Assembly: GCA_964558325.1 (NCBI GenBank)
Contig: CAZLCX010000010.1
Coordinates: 1 to 64,000 of the forward strand
Direction of reading: 5' to 3'
Length of the DNA stretch: 64,000 nt
DNA from: Halonatronomonas sp964558325
GTDB taxonomy: Bacteria > Bacillota > Halanaerobiia > Halanaerobiales > Halarsenatibacteraceae
In this document: piece by piece, positions 15,996 through 24,859 of the stretch
Layout of the letters: each line of letters opens with the position of its first letter
Numbering within the stretch: position 1 is the first letter of the stretch
Translations under genes and position numbers: made by a program
The notes under the pieces: generated by a model
The model's database searches: none
The model's input: the letters and a program-made list of their open reading frames with translations, nothing else
Told to the model about the DNA's origin: nothing

Positions 15996-17075
15996 TTAAA
16001 GCTTTTCTAATTTCTTTTTCTTATCCTCTTCAATTAACGGATCAATTATCTGGTCAATCTGACCATCAAGAACAGCATCTAACTGATGAATAGTCAAATT
16101 TATTCTATGGTCGCTAACTCGCCCCTGAGGGAAATTGTAGGTTCTAATTTTTTCGCTTCTATCACCACTACCTACCTGGCTTTTACGGGCCTCAGCTCTT
16201 TCTTCCTGTTTTTCCTGCTCTATTTTCTCTCTAACTCTGGCCCGGAGAATTTTCATTGCTCTAGCCTTATTTTTATGCTGGGATTTTTCGTCCTGACAGG
16301 AAACAGTAATATCCATAGGGGTATAGGTTATTCTTACAGCTGAATCTGTGGTATTAACACTCTGGCCTCCTGGCCCACTTGAACGGAAGAAATCAATCTT
16401 AAGATCATTTTCATCTATATCAATATCAACATCTTCAGCTTCTGGTAAAACAGCAACTGTTGCAGTTGAAGTATGAATCCGACCACTGGATTCAGTAGAC
16501 GGCACCCTCTGAACTCTATGAACACCACTTTCATATTTTAAGCGACTGTAAATTGAGTCTCCTTCAACATTAAAGATAATTTCTTTAAAACCACCGACTC
16601 CACTTTCTGATGATGATAAAACCTCAACTTTCCAGTTCTGTTTTTCGGAATACCGGGAATACATTCTATATAAATCTCCGGCAAATAAAGCAGCTTCATC
16701 TCCTCCAGCACCTGATCTTATTTCAACAATAACATTCTTCTCGTCATCTGGGTCATCAGGAATTAACAATAAGGGAAGTTCTTCAGCCAGCTCATTTAGT
16801 TCAGGTTTAATCATTTCCAGTTCTTCCTCGGCCAGTTCCTGCATTTCGCTATCTTCGCTTAATTCTATCATCTCTTCAGCTTCTTCAGCCTGCTGTTTTA
16901 AATCTTTATAATGTTTATATTTATCGACTAATTTTTTTAATCTGGCATGCTGCCGGAGTAATTTCTGATATTTCTGGCTATCATTCATCACCTCTGGTTC
17001 ACTGATCTTTTTGCTTAACTTATCATAATCATCAATCAACTCTTCAAATTTATCTTTAACTGTTTCTATATGCAT
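15996..17075 (-). CDS. prfA: peptide chain release factor 1
   Basis: A 359-residue class I release factor for UAA and UAG. The GGQ catalytic motif is in SSGPGGQSVNTTDSAVRI. The codon-recognition tripeptide region reads VQRVPSTES, matching the PxT signature of RF1 rather than the SPF of RF2. The long acidic N-terminal coiled coil is normal for the family. It lies 12 bases after tdk. Confidence 0.98.
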   Translation of the reverse strand: MHIETVKDKFEELIDDYDKLSKKISEPEVMNDSQKYQKLLRQHARLKKLVDKYKHYKDLKQQAEEAEEMIELSEDSEMQELAEEELEMIKPELNELAEELPLLLIPDDPDDEKNVIVEIRSGAGGDEAALFAGDLYRMYSRYSEKQNWKVEVLSSSESGVGGFKEIIFNVEGDSIYSRLKYESGVHRVQRVPSTESSGRIHTSTATVAVLPEAEDVDIDIDENDLKIDFFRSSGPGGQSVNTTDSAVRITYTPMDITVSCQDEKSQHKNKARAMKILRARVREKIEQEKQEERAEARKSQVGSGDRSEKIRTYNFPQGRVSDHRINLTIHQLDAVLDGQIDQIIDPLIEEDKKKKLEKL

Positions 17076-17087
17076 ATATTACACCTC

Positions 17088-17669
17088 TTATTTACTCTCT
17101 TTAACTTCATGACAGTGACGACATCTTGCCTCATAAACCTCTTTAGCTCCAACCATAATTACTGGATCATCATAAGCTGCTGGCTTGCCATTAATTAGAC
17201 GCTGAGTTCTGGTTGCAGGTTCACCACAGACAACACAGATAGCATGAAGTTTTTCTATATATTCAGACCTGGCCATCAAGTCAGGTACTGGACCAAATGG
17301 TTCCCCTCTAAAATCTCTATCCAGGCCAGCTATAATTACTCGTTTCCCCTTATTGGCGAGATCTTCACAAACATTTACAATCTCGTCACTGAAAAACTGA
17401 ATTTCATCAATCCCAACTACCTCTGTATCATTTTTTACTTTCTCCAAAATATCCTTTGGCCTATCAACAGCAATAGCTTCAATACTAGCGCCATTATGAG
17501 AAACTACATTAGACTTATCATACCTATCATCCAGACCAGGCTTAAAAACCTGAGCTTTATGTCCAGCTATGTTAACCCTGCGAAGACGTCTAATCATTTC
17601 CTCACTCTTACCACAATACATTGGCCCTGTAATAATTTCCAACCAGCCACTCTTACTTATTTTATACAT
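17088..17669 (-). CDS. tdk: thymidine kinase
   Basis: A type II thymidine kinase of 193 residues from the preferred start. The P-loop GPMYCGKS, the VVGIDEIQFF segment and four cysteines in two pairs (CVVC and CRHC) of the zinc lasso domain are present. The ATG at 17669 is chosen because AAGGTGG lies at the right distance. A start at 17720 would fall inside the rpmE terminator. The enzyme phosphorylates thymidine for salvage. Confidence 0.96.
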   Translation of the reverse strand: MYKISKSGWLEIITGPMYCGKSEEMIRRLRRVNIAGHKAQVFKPGLDDRYDKSNVVSHNGASIEAIAVDRPKDILEKVKNDTEVVGIDEIQFFSDEIVNVCEDLANKGKRVIIAGLDRDFRGEPFGPVPDLMARSEYIEKLHAICVVCGEPATRTQRLINGKPAAYDDPVIMVGAKEVYEARCRHCHEVKESK

Positions 17670-17702
17670 TGAGACGCCACCTTTTATTAAGAATAATTTC
17701 CC

Positions 17703-17726
17703 AAAAAAAAAGCAGAGCATCTGCCC
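17703..17726 (-). terminator. terminator or attenuator after rpmE
   Basis: On the minus strand GCAGA-TGC-TCTGC (17712-17724), extendable by G-U pairs, is followed by nine T (17703-17711). It lies 20 bases past the rpmE stop and before tdk, so some readthrough is presumably needed to express the downstream genes unless another promoter exists. Confidence 0.75.
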
Positions 17727-17746
17727 TGCCCTGCCATCAACAAAAA

Positions 17747-17965
17747 TTACTCTTCCTCTTCATCCTGTTCTCGACCATACTTTTTATTAAATCTCTCAAC
17801 CCGTCCACCACGACTTGCTTTACGCTGTTTACCAGTATAAAATGGATGGCAACTTGAGCATACTTCAACTCTGATCTCATCTTCTGTTGAAATAGTCTCA
17901 TATTCTTCACCACAAGCACAGTAAACGGTTACCGGGTCTGCTTTTGGATGTATATCTTCCTTCAT
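17747..17965 (-). CDS. rpmE: 50S ribosomal protein L31, zinc-binding type
   Basis: A 72-residue ribosomal protein. The zinc ligands are visible as a CxC pair (YCACGEEY) and a CxxC pair (VCSSCHPFYTGKQ), so this is the zinc-containing (C+) form. A Glu-rich tail closes the protein. It starts with ATG preceded by GAGGTG, behind a strong promoter. Confidence 0.97.
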   Translation of the reverse strand: MKEDIHPKADPVTVYCACGEEYETISTEDEIRVEVCSSCHPFYTGKQRKASRGGRVERFNKKYGREQDEEEE

Positions 17966-18004
17966 CGAAAATCACCTCTTCCTTAATTTGCTTCAGTTAA
18001 ATTG

Positions 18005-18033
18005 ATTATATCACAGGCTTTTTTGGGTTGCAA
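18005..18033 (-). promoter_or_regulatory. promoter of rpmE and downstream genes
   Basis: Minus strand TTGCAA (18028-18033) and TATAAT (18005-18010) with 17-base spacing and an extended -10 TG one base upstream. It lies 40-70 bases before the rpmE start and is close to sigma-A consensus. Confidence 0.8.
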
Positions 18034-18086
18034 CCGGCTGCAAAGTATTATTTAAACAATTAATTAATCAAGTTATAAATTCAGAT

Positions 18087-18123
18087 AAAAACCTTCTGAA
18101 AGTTTATTAAAACTTTCAGAAGG
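18087..18123 (-). terminator. terminator of the lactate operon
   Basis: Perfect 14-bp arms (18092-18105 and 18110-18123) with a four-base loop and five T on the minus strand (18087-18091), 20 bases past the larA stop. Confidence 0.9.
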
Positions 18124-18142
18124 CATTATAAATTATCAATAT

Positions 18143-19417
18143 TTAATTTTGAACAATAACTCCAACTCCATCTGGAATTACTGTAATCTCTGGTTTATCG
18201 TTCTTTAGAAGACTCTCTGCCATTTTAACGGCTTCATCCATACTTTCAGCCTTATGCATATACATGTCCTCTACCATCTTTTCAGGAGCTGCAGTAATCA
18301 TAATAACTTCAAATTTATCCAGAATTCTGGCTAAGATCTGTGATTCCCATTGATCAGGAACAGTTTCAGTTCTATCCCTGGAAGCAATATTTTCCCTTAT
18401 CTCTTTTACGCTTTCAGCCTCACAGAAAGTATTATAAAAAGCATCGCCTCCATGACCATCAGAACATTCTGCTGCGATTATAATTACTCCACCTTCTTTA
18501 CAGGTAGCCTCTGCGGCTGTCATTCCCTTTACGGCCTGATAAATATTTTGATCAAGGGGATAACCACCATTTGTAGTTATTGCAATATCAGCCGGGACAG
18601 CCTTTACCCCAGCAAGTTCAGCAACAAAGTCAGTCCCTGCTTTATGAGCTTTTTTGAAATCACCGGCAAAGGCATTAATAATTTCTTTATCTTCATTAAT
18701 TGCAACATTTAAAATAAATGCCAGCTCAGCCTTCTCAGCAGCATAGACCATATCTTTATGCATCGGGTTACCTTCAATAATTCCGGTTCTGGCATTAGGA
18801 TGGGCAATAAACTCACCACAGTGATTGGCCAGCACCGTCTCTTTACTTGCAACTCCAGGAAGAACACTCTTTCTTCCTCCTGAATAACCGGCAAAGAAAT
18901 GGGGTTCAATAAAACCCTCTGCCAGGAGTAAATCAGCCTCAACGGCGTGATGATTTAGAATCAATTTACCGCCTGAAGGCAGAGTTCCATACTCGACCAT
19001 ATCTTCTTCATTGGTGCTTTTATGCATAACCAGCTTCTCATTTTTAACAACTTCTTCGCCAAATTTTTCTATCATCTCTGTCTCAGTCGATGGTCTATGA
19101 AATCCAGTGGCTATCAACAATTTAATCTTAGCCTCAGGATTCCCAGCCCTTATCTGTTCTAACATTGCTGGAATCATATATTTACTTGGGACAGGTCTTG
19201 TATGATCGCTACAGATAATCACAATATTATCTTTATCTTTAGCAAGCTCAGCCAGTCCTGGACTTCCTATCGGATTGGCCAGAGCCTGATTAACAAGTTC
19301 CTGCTGCCCTTTTTCTGGCTCAAACTGATTCGCCTTTGATGTTAAGGTTGCCAGCACCTGAGCATCTGGAAGATCAAACTCCAGTCCCTCTCTACCATAT
19401 GGAATTTTAAACTCCAC
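18143..19417 (-). CDS. larA: nickel-dependent lactate racemase
   Basis: A 424-residue LarA-family (DUF2088) protein. Characteristic elements are CSDHTRPVPS, ATGFHRPS, and EPHFFAGYSGGRKSVLPG, whose Lys is the residue that binds the nickel-pincer (NPN) cofactor in LarA. It interconverts D- and L-lactate so that both isomers can be oxidised. The cofactor-making genes larB, larC and larE are not in the window. It is the last gene of the lactate operon, 46 bases after the dehydrogenase, matching the gene order lctBCDEF of Acetobacterium woodii in content. The family also includes racemases of other 2-hydroxy acids, but the context favours lactate. Confidence 0.9.
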   Translation of the reverse strand: MEFKIPYGREGLEFDLPDAQVLATLTSKANQFEPEKGQQELVNQALANPIGSPGLAELAKDKDNIVIICSDHTRPVPSKYMIPAMLEQIRAGNPEAKIKLLIATGFHRPSTETEMIEKFGEEVVKNEKLVMHKSTNEEDMVEYGTLPSGGKLILNHHAVEADLLLAEGFIEPHFFAGYSGGRKSVLPGVASKETVLANHCGEFIAHPNARTGIIEGNPMHKDMVYAAEKAELAFILNVAINEDKEIINAFAGDFKKAHKAGTDFVAELAGVKAVPADIAITTNGGYPLDQNIYQAVKGMTAAEATCKEGGVIIIAAECSDGHGGDAFYNTFCEAESVKEIRENIASRDRTETVPDQWESQILARILDKFEVIMITAAPEKMVEDMYMHKAESMDEAVKMAESLLKNDKPEITVIPDGVGVIVQN

Positions 19418-19463
19418 TTAAAGTCACCTCCGCTTAACTATTTATAAGCAATTATAATAGAAA

Positions 19464-20885
19464 TTAATCTTCTATATCAAATATCTTACCAGGATTCATA
19501 ATATTATTCGGATCAAATCCCTTTTTAATCATTCTCATCAATCTTAATTCCTCACCAGAGACAGCACTCTTAAAGTATTTTTTCCTCTTAGAACCTATTC
19601 CATGTTCTCCACTTAAAGTACCGCCTAAATCATAAGTGACTTCATAGAGTTCTTCCAGACATTTATCTTCTATTTCATACCATTCTTCCATTGTATGATC
19701 AGGATTTTTAACTAAAGTTGCATGTAAGTTACCATCACCGGCATGACCATAGCATGGTATCTGGATATCATACTTTTCACCTAATCGCTGCAGCTCAGGA
19801 ATTAAATCAGGAATTCTGGCAATTGGAACTACAATATCTTCAAGACTCTGCTCTGGACTAACTACCATAAATGCCTCAGCAATATTTCTCCTTACATTCC
19901 AGACCCGCTCACTGGTTGTATGATTATCGGCAACATAAACCTCCTGGGCATTATTCTTCTCACAAATTTCACCGATCTTAAAGTAATCTTTTTCAACCTG
20001 GTCTTCATCTGCTCCATCCACCTCAATTAAAAGCATGGCCCCGCAATCTTCATAGGGAAGATGTTCATTTAGATATTCGCAGGAAGTTTTAACAGATAAT
20101 TGATCCATAAATTCTATTCCTGTTGGAATAATACCAGTCTCAGTCATAATCTTTGGTACAGTTGAAATAGCGGTCTTGGCATCATCAAATAAAACAAGCA
20201 GAGCCACTTCTTTAGTCGGTTTCGGCAATAATTTAACAGTGGCTTTTGTCACAATCCCAAGGGTCCCCTCAGAACCGATCATTAATTTCTTAAGGTCATA
20301 CCCTGTTACATCCTTTACTCTCTTGCCACCTAAATTAACAACTTCACCATTTGGGAGTACAACTTCCATACCCATGATATATCGACCGGTTACACCATAT
20401 TTAACAGCTTTACCACCACCGGCATTCTCAGCAATATTACCACCAATAAAACAGGATTCTAGACTCATCGGATAACCGGCAAAGAATAAACCTTCCTCTT
20501 CTAGATCTTCCTGGACATCATTGGTAATAACGCCACCTTCTAAAACCATCATCATATTATCAAAATCATATTCTACAACGCTATTCATGTTTTCAAGAGA
20601 AATAACAATACCACCGTGATCTGGAATAGCCCCTCCTGAAAGCCCACTACCTGCACCTCTTGGGGTTACTGGAATCAATTCTCTATTGGCTAATTTAACC
20701 ACGCCAGAAACTTCCTCAGTCGAATTGGGGAGCACGACAACTTCAGGAAAACTTGCATACTGCTCTTTAGGAGTCTCATCATGGGAATAGGCTTCAATCT
20801 TTGCTTCATCAGTTAAAACGTTTTTCTCGCCAACAATATCTATTAATTCTTTCAGAATATCTTCTGTAACAGGATTATACTTCAA
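19464..20885 (-). CDS. lctD: FAD-linked lactate dehydrogenase subunit of an Etf complex
   Basis: A GlcD-type flavoprotein of 473 residues from a TTG start at 20885. AGGAGG (20895-20900), embedded in the last codons of etfA, lies nine bases upstream; an earlier ATG at 20915 has no such signal. The FAD-binding domain contains PRGAGSGLSGGAIP and the C-terminal domain CYGHAGDGNLHATL and GTLSGEHGIGSKRKKYF. No N-terminal iron-sulfur domain is seen. With the two Etf genes upstream it should form the lactate dehydrogenase/Etf complex. In A. woodii that complex drives lactate oxidation with NAD+ by confurcating electrons with reduced ferredoxin. A glycolate or other 2-hydroxy acid substrate is possible, but the racemase and permease point to lactate. 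Confidence 0.92.
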   Translation of the reverse strand: MKYNPVTEDILKELIDIVGEKNVLTDEAKIEAYSHDETPKEQYASFPEVVVLPNSTEEVSGVVKLANRELIPVTPRGAGSGLSGGAIPDHGGIVISLENMNSVVEYDFDNMMMVLEGGVITNDVQEDLEEEGLFFAGYPMSLESCFIGGNIAENAGGGKAVKYGVTGRYIMGMEVVLPNGEVVNLGGKRVKDVTGYDLKKLMIGSEGTLGIVTKATVKLLPKPTKEVALLVLFDDAKTAISTVPKIMTETGIIPTGIEFMDQLSVKTSCEYLNEHLPYEDCGAMLLIEVDGADEDQVEKDYFKIGEICEKNNAQEVYVADNHTTSERVWNVRRNIAEAFMVVSPEQSLEDIVVPIARIPDLIPELQRLGEKYDIQIPCYGHAGDGNLHATLVKNPDHTMEEWYEIEDKCLEELYEVTYDLGGTLSGEHGIGSKRKKYFKSAVSGEELRLMRMIKKGFDPNNIMNPGKIFDIED

Positions 20886-21885
20886 CCTTTTCAACCTCCT
20901 CTTGTAACCTTTCATTAATCATCGGTACCAGATCAAATAGATTACCTACAATGCCAATATCAGATACTTTAAAGATATCTGCATCTGGATCTTCATTTAT
21001 TGCAATAATATGATCTGCAGTCTTCATACCTGCAAGATGCTGGATTGCTCCTGAAATACCGATTGCTATATAAAGATGGGGAGTAACGGTTTTGCCGCTT
21101 AAACCAACCTGATGAGGATATGAAATCCAGTCCATCTCAACTGCATCCCTGGAAGCCCCAACAGCTCCATCAAGAATATCTGCCATCTTCCAGATCATAT
21201 CAAAGTTTTCAGCTTTTTTAAGACCCTTGCCACCAGCTACTACAGTATCGGCATCAACTATATTAACATCTTCGCCTTCAGTAGTTCTAAAACCAATATG
21301 CTTTACTCGACCATCAAATAATTCAGGATCAAAATCAAGTTCAATAATCTCGCCTTCCCGGCCAGGAACTCTTTCAGCCGGCGATGTTGATTTCGGTCTA
21401 ACTGTAGCCATCTGAGGCCTGTGCTTTGGGGTATGAATAGTAGCCAGGATATTACCACCTATAGCCGGTCTGGTCTGTAATAAATTACCTGTCTCTTCTT
21501 CTATATCAAGCTCAGTACAATCAGCTGTTAAACCAGCCCCCACTCTAATAGCTACATGGGGCAATACAGTTCTACCCTGAGTTGTTGCTGCTCCAAGTAT
21601 AATCTCAGGTTTATATTCTTTTACTAATGAAACCATCACATTACTGTAATTCTCAACAATAAACTTTTCCAGACGGGGGTCATTAATCATATAAACTTTA
21701 TCTGCCCCGGCCTCAATTAATTTATTGGCTTCTTCTTTACTAACATTATTCCCTATAATAAATGACGAAAGCTCTTCATCTAGCTTATCAGCTAATTTCC
21801 GACCTCTGGTCAATAATTCAAAGGCAACCCTTCTCAATTCTCCTTCATTGGTTTCTGCCATCGTCCAGACACCATTGTAACTCAT
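20875..21885 (-). CDS. etfA: electron transfer flavoprotein alpha subunit
   Basis: A 336-residue EtfA. The C-terminal FAD-binding domain is clear: VVAGGKGL, GASRDAVEMDWISYPHQVGLSGKTV and YIAIGISGAIQHLAGM. There is no cysteine-rich ferredoxin domain at the N-terminus. It forms a heterodimer with EtfB, and the complex passes electrons between lactate dehydrogenase, NAD and probably ferredoxin. The start ATG follows AAAGGAGG at a normal distance. The 3' end contains the ribosome-binding site for the next gene. Confidence 0.95.
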   Translation of the reverse strand: MSYNGVWTMAETNEGELRRVAFELLTRGRKLADKLDEELSSFIIGNNVSKEEANKLIEAGADKVYMINDPRLEKFIVENYSNVMVSLVKEYKPEIILGAATTQGRTVLPHVAIRVGAGLTADCTELDIEEETGNLLQTRPAIGGNILATIHTPKHRPQMATVRPKSTSPAERVPGREGEIIELDFDPELFDGRVKHIGFRTTEGEDVNIVDADTVVAGGKGLKKAENFDMIWKMADILDGAVGASRDAVEMDWISYPHQVGLSGKTVTPHLYIAIGISGAIQHLAGMKTADHIIAINEDPDADIFKVSDIGIVGNLFDLVPMINERLQEEVEKVEV

Positions 21886-21921
21886 ATAGTTTTTTCCTCC
21901 TTTATAGTAAACCAGTTGAAA

Positions 21922-22752
21922 TTATAATAGATCATTTTCTTTCATATATTCAAATAATTCATCAATTGCAGATTCAAACTTTGTCTCATCACTTGCATCG
22001 ATTAGTTTTCCACCCCGGGTTACCTTTGGTCTGTCAATATTTACAACCCTGGTCGGTGAACCATTAAGACCTAAATATTCTTTCTTCATCGGAATGTGTT
22101 CCGAATTAACTGGAGAAATCTCCTTATCTCTAGCTTTTCTCTTTCCAGATAATGTCGGCAATCTTGGAAAACTTATCTCCTTAACAACTGTTATTAAAGC
22201 AGGCATTGGCATCTTAATTTTTTCATAGCCATTCTCCAACAGTCTTTCAACAGTTATATAATTTTCATCAGGTTCAGTATAAGTTGTATCATCAGCAAAA
22301 TGAACTTTCTCTACTTTACTGACATAAGTTGCCAGGGGAATATCAAGAAATGATGCAATCCCTGGACCAACCTGAGCAGTATCGCCATCAGTCGCCTGTA
22401 GGCCACAGAAAATCAAGTCATAATCTCCAATATCTTTAATACATTCAGATAATGAATAGGCAGTCGACCAGGTATCAGCTCCGGCAAATTCTTTTCCTGA
22501 AAGCAGTATCCCGTCATCGCATCCCATGGCAATCGCTTCTTTTAAAGCCTTTTCAGCTGATGGTGGACCCATAGTTACAGCAATAACCTCGCCACCATGT
22601 TCCTCTACAATCTGAATTGCTGTTTCAATAGCATATAAATCAAGAGGATTAATGATACTCTCGACTCCGTCTCTTTTCATTGTTCCTGTTTCTTCATCCA
22701 TTTTAACATTACTTGTCTCTGGTACCTGTTTTATTGGTGTTATAATTTTCAA
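21922..22752 (-). CDS. etfB: electron transfer flavoprotein beta subunit, bifurcating type
   Basis: A 276-residue EtfB. The segment GLQATDGDTAQVGPGIAS matches the DGDTAQVGP loop found in EtfB proteins of bifurcating or confurcating complexes, which bind a second FAD. The N-terminal IITPIKQVPETSNVK and the C-terminal recognition-loop region are normal. It is encoded between the permease and etfA. Confurcation is an inference from this motif and the operon, not proven. Confidence 0.94.
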   Translation of the reverse strand: MKIITPIKQVPETSNVKMDEETGTMKRDGVESIINPLDLYAIETAIQIVEEHGGEVIAVTMGPPSAEKALKEAIAMGCDDGILLSGKEFAGADTWSTAYSLSECIKDIGDYDLIFCGLQATDGDTAQVGPGIASFLDIPLATYVSKVEKVHFADDTTYTEPDENYITVERLLENGYEKIKMPMPALITVVKEISFPRLPTLSGKRKARDKEISPVNSEHIPMKKEYLGLNGSPTRVVNIDRPKVTRGGKLIDASDETKFESAIDELFEYMKENDLL

Positions 22753-22776
22753 GCTATTTACCTCCCTAAAATTCTA

Positions 22777-24447
22777 TTAGAATATCCCTGCAAAAAATGT
22801 ATTGACTAAGAAAGTTGTTAAAAGTGCTACAAATAAACCATACATGATATTTACAACAATAGTTTTTCTCATTACCAATCCTTCTTTTCCTATTAAACCA
22901 ACAGTAGTTATCGCAGCAACAACATTATGAACACAGATCATATTACCACCAGCTGCACCGGCAGTCTGTAAACCAAGAGTTGGAATAACTTCAACACCAG
23001 CAGCTGCAGCAGTTTCAAACTGAAAAGCACCAAACATAATATTTGACACAGTATTAGATCCAGATATAAAGGCTCCTAGAGTACCAACAAAAGGTGCCGC
23101 AAAGTGCCAGCCTCCGCCAATTAAATTAGCAGATGCAAAGGCCATTTCTTCTAACATTGTAAATTCAGCAACTGCATTAGAGTTCATCATTATCTTAACC
23201 ATACCTAGAGCAAAGAATAAAGCAATAGCAGCCGGTTGAATAGTTTTAAGTGTCTCTTTCCAGCATTTAGTTGCTTCCCCTTTTTCCATTCCATGCATAA
23301 CTGGAATAAATAAGGCCACTAGAATAAATGGAATTACACCAGGATTATATAATGGGCTAACACCTTCAGTTATTGTAGTGCCAAGAATATTTTCCCAGGC
23401 AAGCTCCACACTCTGTAAGAATTCTACTAGGCCAAACATTTCAAGTCTTGTGACAACTAATAAGGTGGCTATGATAATATATGGCAACCAGGCTTTAAAA
23501 GGACTGACTGTAAGCTCGCTTTTTTTAGGAACTTTAGCTTCAGCCTTAACCTGGTCTTCCCACTCATCAGGCCATTCTTCGTGTGGGGGGAAATCCCATT
23601 CATCTTTAGGAACTAAGAATCCTTTCCGAGTTGTAAAAACAAATATCGGTAAAGCAATCAAAGAACCTAAAAGTGAAGGTACCTCAGGTCCAACAAAATT
23701 CGCAATTAATACCATTGGAATTCCAAAAAGGAGTCCAGTATAAATTGCAAGAGGCCAGACCTTTAGTCCTTTCTTAATTGAACCTTCAGAAATTTTAGTC
23801 ATGACAGCAACTATAGCCAGCGGAATAAATAAAGCCATAGTTCCATTTAAGATACCAGCAAAGCCGCCGATAGCTTCTAAAAATACTCTAAAACTTTCTA
23901 TCTCTACGCCTATACTTTCTATTGGAAGTTCAACAACACCACTTAATGCATCAAATCCCCCCCAAATTGGTACACCTACAGCTCCAAATGATACTGGCAC
24001 ACTATTGGCTATTAAAGCCACTGAGGCTGCAATTAAAGGTGGAAATCCAAGTCCTACAAGTAAAGGGGCAGCTACAGCTGCTGGAGTACCAAATCCAGCT
24101 GCTCCTTCAAAGAATGCTCCCATCAAAAATGCAATTAAGAGAGCCTGGACTCTTCTATCTGTCGATACATTTGCCATTGAATAAGATATACTTTTTACTC
24201 CACCACTTGTTTTTAATAACTGTAAAATTAATAAAGCACCAAATACAATCAATAAAATTCCTATCGCATCAACTACTCCACCAATCGAAGCTCCTGCAAT
24301 CCATTGAAAAGGCATATCCCACCAGATCATCGAAATAATAACTGCTGTAAGCCAGCCAATAGGCATTGCTTTTTTGGCAGGCCACATAAATCCAATCATC
24401 AAGACACCAATAAGCACTATCGGAATTGCTGCTAGTAATGCTAACAT
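22777..24447 (-). CDS. lctP: lactate permease, LctP family
   Basis: A 556-residue membrane protein with about 13-14 helices of the LctP family (lactate/glycolate:H+ or Na+ symport). Typical segments are GAFFEGAAGFGTPAAVAAPLL, FGAVGVPIWGG and FVGTLGAFISGSNTVSNIMF. It is the first gene of the operon and brings in the substrate for the dehydrogenase. The coupling ion cannot be read off. The start ATG is preceded by AAGGGGAG. Confidence 0.96.
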   Translation of the reverse strand: MLALLAAIPIVLIGVLMIGFMWPAKKAMPIGWLTAVIISMIWWDMPFQWIAGASIGGVVDAIGILLIVFGALLILQLLKTSGGVKSISYSMANVSTDRRVQALLIAFLMGAFFEGAAGFGTPAAVAAPLLVGLGFPPLIAASVALIANSVPVSFGAVGVPIWGGFDALSGVVELPIESIGVEIESFRVFLEAIGGFAGILNGTMALFIPLAIVAVMTKISEGSIKKGLKVWPLAIYTGLLFGIPMVLIANFVGPEVPSLLGSLIALPIFVFTTRKGFLVPKDEWDFPPHEEWPDEWEDQVKAEAKVPKKSELTVSPFKAWLPYIIIATLLVVTRLEMFGLVEFLQSVELAWENILGTTITEGVSPLYNPGVIPFILVALFIPVMHGMEKGEATKCWKETLKTIQPAAIALFFALGMVKIMMNSNAVAEFTMLEEMAFASANLIGGGWHFAAPFVGTLGAFISGSNTVSNIMFGAFQFETAAAAGVEVIPTLGLQTAGAAGGNMICVHNVVAAITTVGLIGKEGLVMRKTIVVNIMYGLFVALLTTFLVNTFFAGIF

Positions 24448-24592
24448 AAATTATACTACTCCCCTTCTAAATTAGAATTTTATGTTCTAAAATCAAAAAC
24501 TACTGCCTACTAATAAATCTACTAATAATTGCTAAAATAAAAATTAATTGAACCTAATTATAACAAAACCCCCTTTCATTTTATAAATTATC

Positions 24593-24611
24593 TGATGGTC
24601 TGACCATCAGT
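24593..24611 (-). promoter_or_regulatory. FadR/LldR-type operator of the lactate operon
   Basis: A perfect 19-bp palindrome, CTGATGGTCTGACCATCAG, with nine-base arms. The TGGTCnGACCA core is the usual target of FadR-subfamily GntR regulators such as LldR and PdhR. Its probable ligand-responsive repressor is encoded just upstream at 24860-25570. Confidence 0.85.
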
Positions 24612-24616
24612 TGTCT

Positions 24617-24645
24617 ATATATTTATTTCTAGATAAGTTAACAAA
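24617..24645 (-). promoter_or_regulatory. promoter of lctP-etfB-etfA-lctD-larA
   Basis: Minus strand TTGTTA (24640-24645) and TATATA (24617-24622) with 17-base spacing. The palindromic operator begins six bases past the -10, so bound repressor would block the start site. An alternative promoter (TAGACA at 24615-24620, GATAAT at 24590-24595 on the minus strand) would put the operator in its spacer. Confidence 0.55.
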
Positions 24646-24767
24646 CTCCTGCTTAATTTTCTAAAAATTTTAACTTATATAAAAATTCTTTTTTTCACAA
24701 AAATTCGTCTATTATTTCACTTGTTTATTTTCGAGCTTCAGGTAATAAAGGTTGCTCTTATCTAGTA

Positions 24768-24806
24768 TAGAAAAGCCCCGACCAGCTTTATATTGCCAGT
24801 CGAGGC
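24768..24806 (-). terminator. terminator after the GntR-family regulator
   Basis: Twelve-bp stem with some G-U pairs (24795-24806 and 24775-24786), eight-base loop, then TTTT on the minus strand. It separates the regulator transcript from the lactate operon. Confidence 0.8.
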
Positions 24807-24859
24807 AAGGTTTGTTAATTATATTATTCACATGACTGTATAAAAATAATTTTCTTTTA

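Larger units (their letters stand above)
24448..24859. other. lactate operon control region (412 bases without a gene)
   Basis: From right to left it holds the terminator of the GntR-family regulator gene (24768-24806), an AT-rich stretch with nothing recognisable (about 24650-24765), the lactate operon promoter (24617-24645), the palindromic operator (24593-24611) and an untranslated leader of about 150 bases with no clear structured element. Confidence 0.7.

Noticed and set aside
17244..17672. 142-codon plus-strand frame opposite tdk
   Set aside because: The minus strand encodes an intact thymidine kinase with all motifs; the plus frame has no recognisable domain or ribosome-binding site.
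17670..17720. Longer N-terminus of thymidine kinase
   Set aside because: Those codons overlap the terminator T run after rpmE, and a better ribosome-binding site precedes the ATG at 17669.
23801..24338. Two long plus-strand frames opposite lctP
   Set aside because: They are antisense to hydrophobic-helix codons of lctP and show Pro/Ser- or Leu/Gln-rich composition typical of shadow frames; no promoter or ribosome-binding site.
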